Of a DNA stretch of 64,000 nt, positions 7,975-15,855 are shown in pieces. Positions within the stretch are counted from its first letter, which is position 1. Every line of letters begins with the position of its first letter. The DNA is from an uncultured Lachnospiraceae bacterium. GTDB taxonomy: Bacteria > Bacillota > Clostridia > Lachnospirales > Lachnospiraceae. The position numbers were made by a program, and so were the translations under genes. Location of the stretch: assembly GCA_900316855.1 (NCBI GenBank), contig ONEK01000007.1, positions 124,001 through 188,000 on the forward strand, written 5' to 3'. The notes below the pieces were generated by a model, which saw only the letters and a list, made by a program, of their open reading frames with translations, did not search any database and was not told the DNA's origin.

Positions 7975-9252
7975 TCAGCGCAGTGCTATATATTTTCCGA
8001 ACCCGATATCGCGGATTTCACCCCGCACGCTCATGAGCGTCGCGCACCCCGCAAGCTCCGAGTAGCTGATCCTCCTGCCGAGCTGACCGGAAACACCCTC
8101 CAGGACATCCGTGAGACTTTTCGGGGTCGAGGTGTCCAGTGCTCCGTACAGGGCGGCGTCGAGCTTCGGCATCGCGGCAAGCTTCTGCCGGTGAAGGGAC
8201 TCGAGACGCTTCTGCTTCTGCTGCAGGGAATCCATCAGGGCCCGGGTTCTTTCATCCGGTGCGGCTTCGTCCGCCTGCCGCTCCTTTTTTGCCGTCTGAT
8301 TTCTGCGTTCCTGCTGTCTCTTCTGAATCTGCAGGGTCTCATCCGTCACCTGCGTCCGGAGAAGTGTCTCCAGCAGATCCCTGGCATCAATGGCAGGGGA
8401 TGCGCCGTCCCGCAGCAGCTCATTGCAGCCGGAGCTGGTGCTGTCCGTTACCCTGCCCGGAACCGCGTAAACCTCCCTTCCCTGTTCCAGTGCGCAGTCT
8501 ACCGTGATCCTGGTGCCGCTCTGCTTTCTGGCTTCAATGACGAGGACAAGGTCCGATAATCCGGAGATGATCCTGTTCCGTGCCGGGAAATGACCTCTGA
8601 CAGGCTCTGTTCCGGGCGGATATTCCGAGAGAATGCCTCCCCGCTGGCTCAGGCTCTCATACAGGTCCCGGTTGGATTTCGGATAGCAGAACTCCACACT
8701 GCTCCCCAGCACCGCGGCGCTCAGGCCTCCGGCGCCAAGCGCCGCCCGCCCTGCGATTCCGTCAATGCCGGATGCCATGCCGCTGATGACCTGGATTCCT
8801 GCCGCTCCCAGATTCCCCGCAAAATATTCCGCCATCTCCTTCCCGTATGCCGTGAACTGCCTCGAGCCCACAATCGCGCACGAAGGACGGTCATCGACCG
8901 GAAGCCTCCCTATGTAGAACAGGAAGAACGGGGGATCCGGTATCATTCTCAGACGCCGCGGATAGCCGGGATCTGCCAGGGAGATGGCATGAATGCCTCT
9001 GCTGACCATCTTCTCGTACAGCTCGTCCGGATCCCGTGTCATGGCTTCCTTCATCCGCTTTTCCGGATCACTCCGGACAGATTTCCCCGCGTCCTGCAGA
9101 GCTGTCTCAAGAAGGCGCTGCCTCTTCTCCGGATTCATGTGATACAGGATTTCCGCAAAAATCGGTTCCCGGTTCATCGCCTCATACAGGGCCCGGACCG
9201 TACCGCTGCCCGAACCAAGTGCGTAACAAAGCCACAGATCATAGGGTGTCAT
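7975..9252 (-). CDS. dprA: DprA/Smf, DNA-processing protein
   Basis: DprA binds incoming single-stranded DNA and loads RecA during transformation. The Rossmann-like domain is clear: AIVGSRQFTAYG, ISGMASGIDGIAGRAAL, AVLGSSVEFCYP, FPARNRIISGLSD, EARKQSGTRITV and PGRVTDSTSSGCNELLRDGA. An N-terminal SAM-like region precedes it. At the C-terminus a DprA-type winged helix (SLTDVLEGVSGQLGRRISYSEL) is joined by an unusually long, charged, Gln/Arg/Lys-rich helical linker of about 70 residues. At 425 residues it is longer than many DprA proteins, mainly because of this linker. It follows comM by 56 bases; the gap holds a hairpin at 9275-9295 and an AGAGGT ribosome site. Confidence 0.95.
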   Translation of the reverse strand: MTPYDLWLCYALGSGSGTVRALYEAMNREPIFAEILYHMNPEKRQRLLETALQDAGKSVRSDPEKRMKEAMTRDPDELYEKMVSRGIHAISLADPGYPRRLRMIPDPPFFLFYIGRLPVDDRPSCAIVGSRQFTAYGKEMAEYFAGNLGAAGIQVISGMASGIDGIAGRAALGAGGLSAAVLGSSVEFCYPKSNRDLYESLSQRGGILSEYPPGTEPVRGHFPARNRIISGLSDLVLVIEARKQSGTRITVDCALEQGREVYAVPGRVTDSTSSGCNELLRDGASPAIDARDLLETLLRTQVTDETLQIQKRQQERRNQTAKKERQADEAAPDERTRALMDSLQQKQKRLESLHRQKLAAMPKLDAALYGALDTSTPKSLTDVLEGVSGQLGRRISYSELAGCATLMSVRGEIRDIGFGKYIALR

Positions 9253-9274
9253 AATTACCTCTGCAAAATACCGC

Positions 9275-9295
9275 CCTCCGGCCTTTCGCCGGGGG
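9275..9295 (-). repeat. GC-rich intercistronic hairpin between comM and dprA
   Basis: CCCTCCGGC and GCCGGGGG flank a 5-base loop (7 of 8 pairs). Like the hairpins before echD and argJ, it sits a short distance 5' of the dprA ribosome site. Its sequence differs from the ATGCCTGC family. Confidence 0.5.
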
Positions 9296-9308
9296 CTGCC
9301 GCCGGTTT

Positions 9309-10844
9309 CTACTGCCCGCCGAAGCGGTATCCGGCAGCCTCTGCCAGATGCTGCTCCTGAATGTCAGCGCTTCCCGCAAGGTCCGCGATCGTCCGCGCTG
9401 TCTTCAGCATTCTCGTATATCCCCTCGCGCCTAGTCCCAGCCCCTCATAGATCTGCTTCATCAGCTTCTTCACAGGCCCCCCGAGGTGACAGTACTGTTC
9501 GACCTGGGCATTCGTCATATCCGCGTTGAATTCCGTCCCCGTCCCCGCAAAGCGATGCTTCTGCCTCAGTCTCGCCTCCAGAATGCGGCCGCGGATCTGT
9601 GCGCTCGACTCTCCTTTCGCTTCTCCCAGAATCGAATCCAGGGGAACGCGCGGCACATCCACGCACAGATCGATCCGGTCGATGACGGGCCCCGGAATCC
9701 GCTTCTGGTAGCGCTCGATCTCCACCTGTGTGCACCGGCACCGGTTCCGGTCCGGGTAATAGCCGCACGGGCAGGGATTTGCGGCACCGACAAGGAGGAA
9801 GCCGGCAGGGAACGTGACACTTCCGGACGCCCTGGATATGACAATCCGCCGGTCCTCCATGGGCTGCCGGAGAATATTGAGGGCATCCTTTTCGAATTCC
9901 GGCATCTCGTCCAGAAACAGAACGCCCCGGTGAGCCAGTGAAATGATGCCGGGGACCGGAACCGCGCCTCCGCCCGAGAACGCCTTCACCGTGACGGAAT
10001 GATGCGGCGCCTGGAACGGCCGCCGCGTGATGAGAGGCTCTCCCTCCGGGAGCCTTCCCGCAATGCTGTAGATCCGGGACACCTCAAGTGCCTCCTCCCG
10101 CGAAAGCGGCGGCAGGATGCCCGCAAGGCACTTCGCCATCATGGACTTGCCCGAGCCGGGAGGCCCCACCATGAGAAGGTTGTGGAAGCCGGCCGCCGCA
10201 ATCTCCATGGCCCTCTTCACTCCCTCCTGCCCGTGCACGGCGGCAAAGTCGGCGGGCGGCGCATCATCCGCCGTTTCCAGGAGCTGTTCCACGTCGATCT
10301 CCCGGTCCGGCCAGCGCCGTGCCTGTTCCTCAGGGTCCGCCTTCAGGTACGATATCATCTCCGGAAGGTCCCGGATGCCGACGCAGCGGATGCCGCCCGC
10401 CACAGCTCCCTCCAGGACGTTTCCCTGCGGCAGCAGACACGTACGGAAGCCGCACCGCACTGCCTCCTCGACAATGGGCAGCACACCCCGGACCGGCCGC
10501 ACCTCCCCTCCAAGGCCCAGCTCGCCCAGGATCAGAACGCCGTCGAGCGATATCTGCTCCAGCTCCCCCATGCAGCACAGGATTCCCGCCGCGACCGGCA
10601 GGTCGATCACCATCCCCCGCTTGGGCAGGTCGGCGGGCGCAATGTTTACTGTAATTTTCCCGGTCGGCAGCGTGTAGCCGCAGTTGCGCAGCGAAACCCG
10701 TACGCGGTCACCCGCCTCCTTCACCTGCTCCGATACAAATCCCACCATCGAAAATCCGGGAAGACCGCTGGACAGATCCGTCTCGACCTGCATGAGATGG
10801 CTGGAAGCACCGATTACCGCTCCGGATGTCACCAGACTGAACAT
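9309..10844 (-). CDS. comM: ComM/YifB family AAA+ Mg-chelatase-like protein
   Basis: ComM is a hexameric helicase of the MCM/Mg-chelatase type that promotes branch migration during natural transformation. The 511-residue product has the N-terminal Lon-S5-like domain (SSGLPGFSMVGFVSEQVKEAGDRVR) and Walker A GPPGSGKSMMAKC near residue 220. It also has Walker B VLFLDEMPEF, the ANPCPCGYYPD cysteine motif and the C-terminal DRIDLCVDVP and ARGYTRMLKTARTIADL segments. The length is that of intact family members. Its ATG overlaps, as TAATG, the stop of a short possible leader frame. Pairing with dprA supports a role in DNA uptake or recombination. Confidence 0.95.
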   Translation of the reverse strand: MFSLVTSGAVIGASSHLMQVETDLSSGLPGFSMVGFVSEQVKEAGDRVRVSLRNCGYTLPTGKITVNIAPADLPKRGMVIDLPVAAGILCCMGELEQISLDGVLILGELGLGGEVRPVRGVLPIVEEAVRCGFRTCLLPQGNVLEGAVAGGIRCVGIRDLPEMISYLKADPEEQARRWPDREIDVEQLLETADDAPPADFAAVHGQEGVKRAMEIAAAGFHNLLMVGPPGSGKSMMAKCLAGILPPLSREEALEVSRIYSIAGRLPEGEPLITRRPFQAPHHSVTVKAFSGGGAVPVPGIISLAHRGVLFLDEMPEFEKDALNILRQPMEDRRIVISRASGSVTFPAGFLLVGAANPCPCGYYPDRNRCRCTQVEIERYQKRIPGPVIDRIDLCVDVPRVPLDSILGEAKGESSAQIRGRILEARLRQKHRFAGTGTEFNADMTNAQVEQYCHLGGPVKKLMKQIYEGLGLGARGYTRMLKTARTIADLAGSADIQEQHLAEAAGYRFGGQ

Positions 10845-10918
10845 TAAAATCCCCCATACTCCTGAGAAAACCGCCGCACCAGATCGGACAGGGCCGCGCG
10901 AAAGACAGGACCGCGCAT
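10844..10918 (-). CDS. Possible 24-residue leader ORF coupled to comM
   Basis: An ATG at 10918 preceded by GGAG six bases upstream opens a 24-codon frame (MRGPVFRAALSDLVRR...YGGF). Its TAA shares one base with the comM start codon (TAATG). The peptide is basic and could form an amphipathic helix. I recognise no family. The overlap would couple comM translation to the leader, but a frame this short can arise by chance. Confidence 0.35.
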   Translation of the reverse strand: MRGPVFRAALSDLVRRFSQEYGGF

Positions 10919-10930
10919 ACCATACTCCGC

Positions 10931-10982
10931 GGCAAAAGAAAAGAACACGCCGGCTCCCCTGGAAAGTGGAGCTGACGTGTTC
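10931..10982 (-). terminator. Rho-independent terminator after the lysozyme gene
   Basis: On the minus strand GAACACG...CGTGTTC encloses a second stem (AGCTCC/GGAGCC) and is followed at once by TTCTTTTCTTTT. It lies 119 bases past the lysozyme stop and upstream of comM. A perfect TATAAT on the same strand (10983-10988) sits directly 5' of the hairpin, so it might alternatively attenuate a comM transcript. Confidence 0.75.
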
Positions 10983-11100
10983 ATTATAATTTTGAAACCT
11001 CTGATAGATCTGACGGATGCGGATTCCCGCGTTCGCGGATTGTCAGAATTTCCCGGGCGTATCCCGGAACAGGCGCTTCCTTGGCTGCAGATCCGTCCTG

Positions 11101-12285
11101 TTACTGCGGGATGACGATCGCCGCCTGGGCCGCGTCATTGGCTGCCTTTGCCTGTGCGAGTGCAGCCTGTGCCGTCTGTACTGCCGCATGCGCCGCGTTT
11201 GTCTGTGCCGTCAGGGTATCTGCCTGTGTCTGTGCAATGGCGTACACCTCATCAAAGCCGGGGATGCCTGCCGCGACGTTTGCGCCCGCGGCATCCCGCG
11301 TCGCGACGATCTGCTGCAGCTGCGCCTGATAAGCTGCCTCGTCTGCCTGCGCCTGTGCCAATACCGCCTTGGCCTGGTCATAGGCGGTCTGCGTCTGCAC
11401 AGCCAGCTGCTGTGCCTGGATGGTGATGATGACGACCTCGCCGTTCTTCTTCATACGGATGATGTTGCCTGCGCCGTCCGTCACGGTCGCATCCTTCACC
11501 ATGGCGCCGTCCGCACCGAACAGGTAATTGACACCGTTCACGTTCTGCAGGCCGACCTGGCGCTTGTAGTTCCTGAACAGATACTGCTTGCCGTTACGCT
11601 CCACAAGCCCGTTCGCCTGGATCTCCGTGAAATAGTCCTTCAGGACGTAGTTCATGTCGACCCTGCCGCTGATGCCGGGAACGCTTCCGCTGGACGACCA
11701 CTGCCACATCGTGCCGGGATAGCCCATGCTGCTGGAGTAATTGGCAACCCAGCTGTCCCAGGCAACCGCACCCAGCTTCGTGGCAAACCAGTTCTTGTAC
11801 GAGTAGACCATCGGCGTATATCCCGCGTTGTAGATCATGGCGCAGAACGTGTTGATGATTTCCTGCTGCTGCGCGGTCGACAGATTCACCTGGGAAGGAT
11901 CCTCAATATCAATGGCTACGGGGAACGAAACGCCGAACGGTGCCATGGCGTTGATGGCAAGCTGTGCGTCCGCCGCTGCCTGCGTCGCGTTCTGCGCGTA
12001 GCTGTAAACGTAGCAGCCGACACGCAGTCCTGCCGCAGCCGCCCCGTTCATGTTGTAGGCAAACATGGAATCCAGACCGTACGCCGTATTTCCGACGCGG
12101 ACCATCGCGAACTTCACACCGCTCTTCGCGACGGCGTTCCAGTCGATGGTGCCCTGATACGAAGAGACATCGATTCCGAGCGTCGCAGCCTGTGCGCTGG
12201 AGGCCGCTTTCGGCGACAGGACAAGAACCAGTGTCGCTGCCAGCGTCATCAGTGTAAGCTTCACATTCTTCCCGAAAGATTTCAT
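11101..12285 (-). CDS. Secreted GH25 (Chalaropsis-type) lysozyme with helical tail
   Basis: This is a muramidase expected to cut peptidoglycan between MurNAc and GlcNAc outside the cell. From the ATG at 12285 (MKSFGKNVKL) a Sec signal peptide runs to about AQA. The GH25 domain follows, with GIDVSSYQGTIDW, FAMVRVGN, AIDIEDPSQ (catalytic Asp/Glu) and MWQWSSSGSVPGISGRVDMNY. After it come about 60 residues resembling one or two choline-binding-like repeats (NGKQYLFRN, NGVNYLFGADG). The last ~130 residues are an Ala/Gln-rich predicted coiled coil. The ATG at 12303 is in frame but lacks a ribosome site and would spoil the signal peptide. A terminator follows. Function is confident; the tail's role is unknown. 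Confidence 0.9.
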   Translation of the reverse strand: MKSFGKNVKLTLMTLAATLVLVLSPKAASSAQAATLGIDVSSYQGTIDWNAVAKSGVKFAMVRVGNTAYGLDSMFAYNMNGAAAAGLRVGCYVYSYAQNATQAAADAQLAINAMAPFGVSFPVAIDIEDPSQVNLSTAQQQEIINTFCAMIYNAGYTPMVYSYKNWFATKLGAVAWDSWVANYSSSMGYPGTMWQWSSSGSVPGISGRVDMNYVLKDYFTEIQANGLVERNGKQYLFRNYKRQVGLQNVNGVNYLFGADGAMVKDATVTDGAGNIIRMKKNGEVVIITIQAQQLAVQTQTAYDQAKAVLAQAQADEAAYQAQLQQIVATRDAAGANVAAGIPGFDEVYAIAQTQADTLTAQTNAAHAAVQTAQAALAQAKAANDAAQAAIVIPQ

Positions 12286-12345
12286 AGCATACCCCGCAAA
12301 CATCCCGGGCCATCATGATTTTACCCGGTCACTGTATTGAGATTT

Positions 12346-12555
12346 GGGTGTCAAAAGTACCAATTGGTGTAACATGACATACGAATTGCTTCGCAGCTCC
12401 GCTGCTTCCGCAATTCTACAAACATCCGAAATCCGCGCACCGCTTCGCTTTGCGCTACTTTCGGATGTTTGGCGGGTCCCAAGTCCAAATCGCTATTCGA
12501 GCAAGCTCGTGCGAGCTTGCTCGTCGCGATTTGGTACTTTTGACCCTTATGTCAT
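12346..12555. repeat. Hairpin-mosaic element, full copy A
   Basis: The ends are inverted repeats: GGTGTCAAAAGTACCAA (12347-12363) and TTGGTACTTTTGACCC (12531-12546), with ATGACAT and ATGTCAT close to each end. Inside are three hairpins: GAATTGC...GCAATTC with an inner GCAGC/GCTGC, CATCCGAAA...TTTCGGATG, and CCAAATCGC...GCGATTTGG around a GAGCAAGCTCG/CGAGCTTGCTC core. No protein is encoded. Related copies occur elsewhere in the window. The 460-base gap between the lysozyme and hemW genes consists mainly of this element plus two further hairpins. Confidence 0.85.
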
Positions 12556-12618
12556 ATTGACTATTTTAGATAATCATTGCGTCAGTGTCAACATTTTTGT
12601 AATATTCTCGTAATATTT

Positions 12619-12681
12619 GCGCCAGACATTTTCGACGCTGCGTCAGGCTTGCCTGAACGAAGCGTCGGAAATACCTGGCGC
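12619..12681. repeat. Long imperfect hairpin
   Basis: GCGCCAG...CTGGCGC encloses CGACGC...GCGTCG and TCAGG-CTTG-CCTGA, giving a nearly continuous stem of about 25 pairs. It lies 3' of hemW on the minus strand and has no T-run on either side. Confidence 0.6.
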
Positions 12682-12683
12682 AT

Positions 12684-12737
12684 CCCCGCAATGAGCATGA
12701 AGTGATGCGCAGCAGCACGGGAATGCGAATTGCGGGG
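12684..12737 (-). repeat. Second hairpin beside the hemW stop codon
   Basis: CCCCGCAAT and ATTGCGGGG are a perfect 9-bp inverted repeat spaced by 36 bases. The copy ends nine bases from the hemW stop. It could help end or stabilise the hemW transcript, but no uridine tract follows. Confidence 0.45.
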
Positions 12738-12745
12738 TCGTCCCC

Positions 12746-13942
12746 CTATGTCAGCATGAAGTCCGCCATGACCGTATTGGCAAGGTCCAGACCGCGCTCC
12801 GACAGGAACATCCGCGTCCCCTCCCGGCAAAGCAGCCCGTCCGCCACATGCCTCCGGATCACGTCCCCGTAGATTTCACCGATCGGCTGTCCGAATTTCC
12901 GCCGGAATTCCTCCGTATCGATCCCGCGGATCATGCGCAGGCCGAGGAACATGAATTCCTCCATCTCATCGTCCGGCGTCTGCACATGTCCCTCCCGCAG
13001 AGCGCTCTCTGACACATTCCGGAAATCACGTGCCACGTACTCTTTAATACTGTCCGGATTCCGGAAGCGCACCCTCCGGAGCCCGCCGCCTTCTCCTGCC
13101 GGAAGGGAAAGGTACGAGGACGCGCCGAGGCCCAGCCCCAGATATTCCTCTCCCTGCCAGTACCCGGTATTGTGCCGGCATTCATAGACCGGCCCGGCGT
13201 AATTGGAAATCTCGTAACGGGGGTATCCCCGGGAGGACAGAAAGGCGCCTGTCTCGTGGTACATCCTGCGGTCCAGCTCCTCATCCGGAAATGCGGGGAG
13301 CGTCCCTGCTTCCTGCATCCCGGCAAATTCCGTGCCCTCCTCGAGGATAAGGCTGTAGCACGACAGATGGTCGGGCTCAAGGCTCACCGCGGTCTTCAGG
13401 TTCTTCATCCAGTGCCGCAGATCCTGCCCGGGGAGGGCGGACATGAGATCCAGGTTCACGTTCATGAAGCCCGCATCCCGAGCGAGCGAAACCGCTTCGG
13501 CAGCCTGCCGGGCGGTATGAATCCGTCCGAGGAGCGCCAGCTCCCCGTCGTCAAACGACTGTACGCCCAGGGAGATCCGGTTGAAGCCCATGTCGTGGAA
13601 CGCCTTCAGCTTCCCGGCGTCCGCCGTTCCCGGGTTGCACTCCATCGTGATCTCCGCTTCCGGGGAAATTGTGAAATTCTCCGCAAGGAGGAACATCAGG
13701 TGATCCGCTTCCCCCGCGCTCATAAGAGACGGGGTCCCGCCGCCGAAATAGACGCTCGTCACCATCACCGGTTCCCCGCCCTCCGGGTTTTTCTGCTCTT
13801 TCAGGGCGTTTCCCCAGCCACGGATCTCCCGCTCCAGCGCAGACAGATAAGCCTGCCGGGTTTCTTCCCCGGCAGGCCCTGACAGAAAATCACAGTATCT
13901 GCATTTTTTCACACAGAACGGGTAATGGACATAGAGTTCCAT
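12746..13942 (-). CDS. hemW: HemW-like radical SAM protein
   Basis: HemW proteins are radical SAM heme chaperones related to oxygen-independent coproporphyrinogen oxidase HemN. The radical SAM cluster motif FCVKKCRYCDF is at residues 9-19. SVYFGGGTPSLM, ECNPGT and RISLGVQSFDDGELALLGRIH follow, and HNTGYWQGEEYLGLGLGASSYL marks HemW. A C-terminal HemN-type domain (LGLRMIRGID) is present. The 398-residue size fits HemW. It starts 8 bases after the lepA stop, a common pairing in Firmicutes. A true coproporphyrinogen dehydrogenase role is unlikely on neighbourhood and N-terminal motif. Confidence 0.92.
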   Translation of the reverse strand: MELYVHYPFCVKKCRYCDFLSGPAGEETRQAYLSALEREIRGWGNALKEQKNPEGGEPVMVTSVYFGGGTPSLMSAGEADHLMFLLAENFTISPEAEITMECNPGTADAGKLKAFHDMGFNRISLGVQSFDDGELALLGRIHTARQAAEAVSLARDAGFMNVNLDLMSALPGQDLRHWMKNLKTAVSLEPDHLSCYSLILEEGTEFAGMQEAGTLPAFPDEELDRRMYHETGAFLSSRGYPRYEISNYAGPVYECRHNTGYWQGEEYLGLGLGASSYLSLPAGEGGGLRRVRFRNPDSIKEYVARDFRNVSESALREGHVQTPDDEMEEFMFLGLRMIRGIDTEEFRRKFGQPIGEIYGDVIRRHVADGLLCREGTRMFLSERGLDLANTVMADFMLT

Positions 13943-13949
13943 CGTCGTT

Positions 13950-15764
13950 TTATTTCGTATCTCCCAGCTTCAGCACGTTCATGAAGGCTTCCTTCGGAAT
14001 CTCCACACTGCCGACCATCTGCATGCGCTTTTTGCCTTCCTTCTGCTTCTCCAGGAGCTTCTTCTTGCGCGTGATATCGCCGCCGTAGCACTTGGCGAGC
14101 ACATCCTTGCGCATGGCCTTTACCGTCTCGCGGGCAATAACCCTGCCGCCGACGGCCGCCTGGATCGGCACCTCGAACAGCTGCCGCGGGATCTCATCCT
14201 TGAGCTTTTCGCACATCTTCCTGCCGCGCTCATAGGCTCCGTCCTCGTGGACGATGAACGACAGGGCATCAACCTGCTCCCTGTTGACAAGGATGTCAAG
14301 CTTGACGAGGCGCGAGGGAACGTAGCCCTTCAGCTCGTAATCAAAGGAAGCGTACCCGCGCGAGCACGACTTCAGCGCGTCGAAGAAGTCGTAAATGATC
14401 TCATTGAGCGGGAGCTCGTATTTCAGGATCGCCCGCGTCGCCTCGATGTATTCCGTCGACAGGTAAACACCGCGCCGCGACTGGCACAGCTGCATGATGG
14501 GCCCGATGTAATCCGCCGTCGTCATGATCTCGGCCGAGACGATCGGCTCCTCCATGTGCTCAATCTCGGAGGGGTCCGGCAGGTTCGAGGGATTCGTCAC
14601 CTCCAGCATCGTGCCGTCCTGCTTATAAACCTTGTATACGACACCGGGCGCCGTGGAAATAATATCCAGGTCGTAATCCCGCTCGAGGCGCTCCAGCACA
14701 ACCTCCATGTGCAGCAGGCCGAGGAACCCGCAGCGGAAGCCGAAGCCCAGGGCGAGCGACGTCTCCGGTTCGAACGAGAGCGAGGCGTCGTTCAGCTGAA
14801 ACTTCTCCAGCGCGTCCTTCAGCTCCGGATACCGCGCCGTATCCTGCGGGTAAAGACCCGCGTATACCATGGGCTGGGCGGGCTTGTAGCCCGGAAGAGC
14901 CTTGTCACAGGGCCGCCCGTCCTCCGTCACTGTGTCTCCGACCCTCGCGTCGCGGATGTTCTTGATGGAAGCGGTAAAATATCCCACCATGCCCGCGGAG
15001 AGCTCCTCGCAGGGAATAAACCGGCCGGGGCCGAAATACCCGACCTCCACGACCTCCTCCGCGGCTCCGCTTGAGAGAAAGCGGACCCGCGTGCCTTTGC
15101 GGATCCTGCCGTCCCTGAGACGGATGAAGACGATGACGCCGCGGTAGGAATCGTACAGGGAATCGAAGATCAGCGCCTTCAGGGGCGCATCTGCATCGCC
15201 GGAGGGTGCCGGTATCTTCTTCACGACCTCCTCGAGCACCGCCTCGATATTGATCCCGTTCTTCGCGGAGATTTCCGGCGCGTCGGCGGCTTCAATGCCG
15301 ATGACGTCCTCGATCTCCTGCTTCACCTCCTCCGGGCGGGCGCTCGGAAGGTCAATCTTGTTGATGACCGGGAACACCTCCAGGTCATGCTCCATGGCCA
15401 GATAGGTATTGGCCAGGGTCTGTGCCTGAATGCCCTGCGTGGCATCGACGACGAGAAGAGCCCCGTCGCAGGCAGCCAGTGACCGGGATACCTCGTAGTT
15501 GAAATCGACATGGCCGGGTGTGTCAATCAGGTTGAACGTATATTCCTGCCCGTCCTGCGCTTTATAAATCAGACGAACGGCCTGCGACTTGATCGTGATG
15601 CCGCGCTCGCGCTCCACGTCCATGTTGTCCAGCACCTGGTCCTTCATCTCACGTTCCGTGAGGACACCGGTCTTTTCGATCATCCGGTCCGCCAGGGTGG
15701 ATTTTCCGTGGTCGATATGCGCAATGATGCAGAAATTCCGTATTCTTGCCTGTTCAGTAATCAT
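13950..15764 (-). CDS. lepA: Elongation factor 4 (LepA)
   Basis: LepA is a ribosome-associated GTPase that acts in initiation and back-translocation. GTPase motifs are intact: [14 protein letters not shown] (G1), [12 protein letters not shown] (G2), DTPGHVDF (G3) and NKIDLPSA (G4). The EF-G-like domains and the LepA-specific C-terminal domain ([22 protein letters not shown]) follow. The 604-residue length is normal. A short copy of the hairpin-mosaic element occupies the gap just upstream of the start, so its transcript leader is probably made of repeat sequence. It overlaps nothing and leads into hemW. Confidence 0.97.
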   Translation of the reverse strand: MITEQARIRNFCIIAHIDHGKSTLADRMIEKTGVLTEREMKDQVLDNMDVERERGITIKSQAVRLIYKAQDGQEYTFNLIDTPGHVDFNYEVSRSLAACDGALLVVDATQGIQAQTLANTYLAMEHDLEVFPVINKIDLPSARPEEVKQEIEDVIGIEAADAPEISAKNGINIEAVLEEVVKKIPAPSGDADAPLKALIFDSLYDSYRGVIVFIRLRDGRIRKGTRVRFLSSGAAEEVVEVGYFGPGRFIPCEELSAGMVGYFTASIKNIRDARVGDTVTEDGRPCDKALPGYKPAQPMVYAGLYPQDTARYPELKDALEKFQLNDASLSFEPETSLALGFGFRCGFLGLLHMEVVLERLERDYDLDIISTAPGVVYKVYKQDGTMLEVTNPSNLPDPSEIEHMEEPIVSAEIMTTADYIGPIMQLCQSRRGVYLSTEYIEATRAILKYELPLNEIIYDFFDALKSCSRGYASFDYELKGYVPSRLVKLDILVNREQVDALSFIVHEDGAYERGRKMCEKLKDEIPRQLFEVPIQAAVGGRVIARETVKAMRKDVLAKCYGGDITRKKKLLEKQKEGKKRMQMVGSVEIPKEAFMNVLKLGDTK

Positions 15765-15770
15765 TTGATT

Positions 15771-15852
15771 AAGGTGTCAAAAGTATTTTTCAAGGCAAAA
15801 TGACATACGAATTGCTTCGCAGCTTCACTGCTTCCGCAATTCTGCATGTCAT
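15771..15852. repeat. Hairpin-mosaic element, short copy B
   Basis: It shares AAGGTGTCAAAAGTATTTT and ATGACATACGAATTGC with copy C at 42621. It keeps only the first hairpin (GAATTGC/GCAATTC) and then ends at ATGTCAT. It fills the gap between the SIMPL gene stop and the lepA start. Confidence 0.8.
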
Positions 15853-15855
15853 CAT

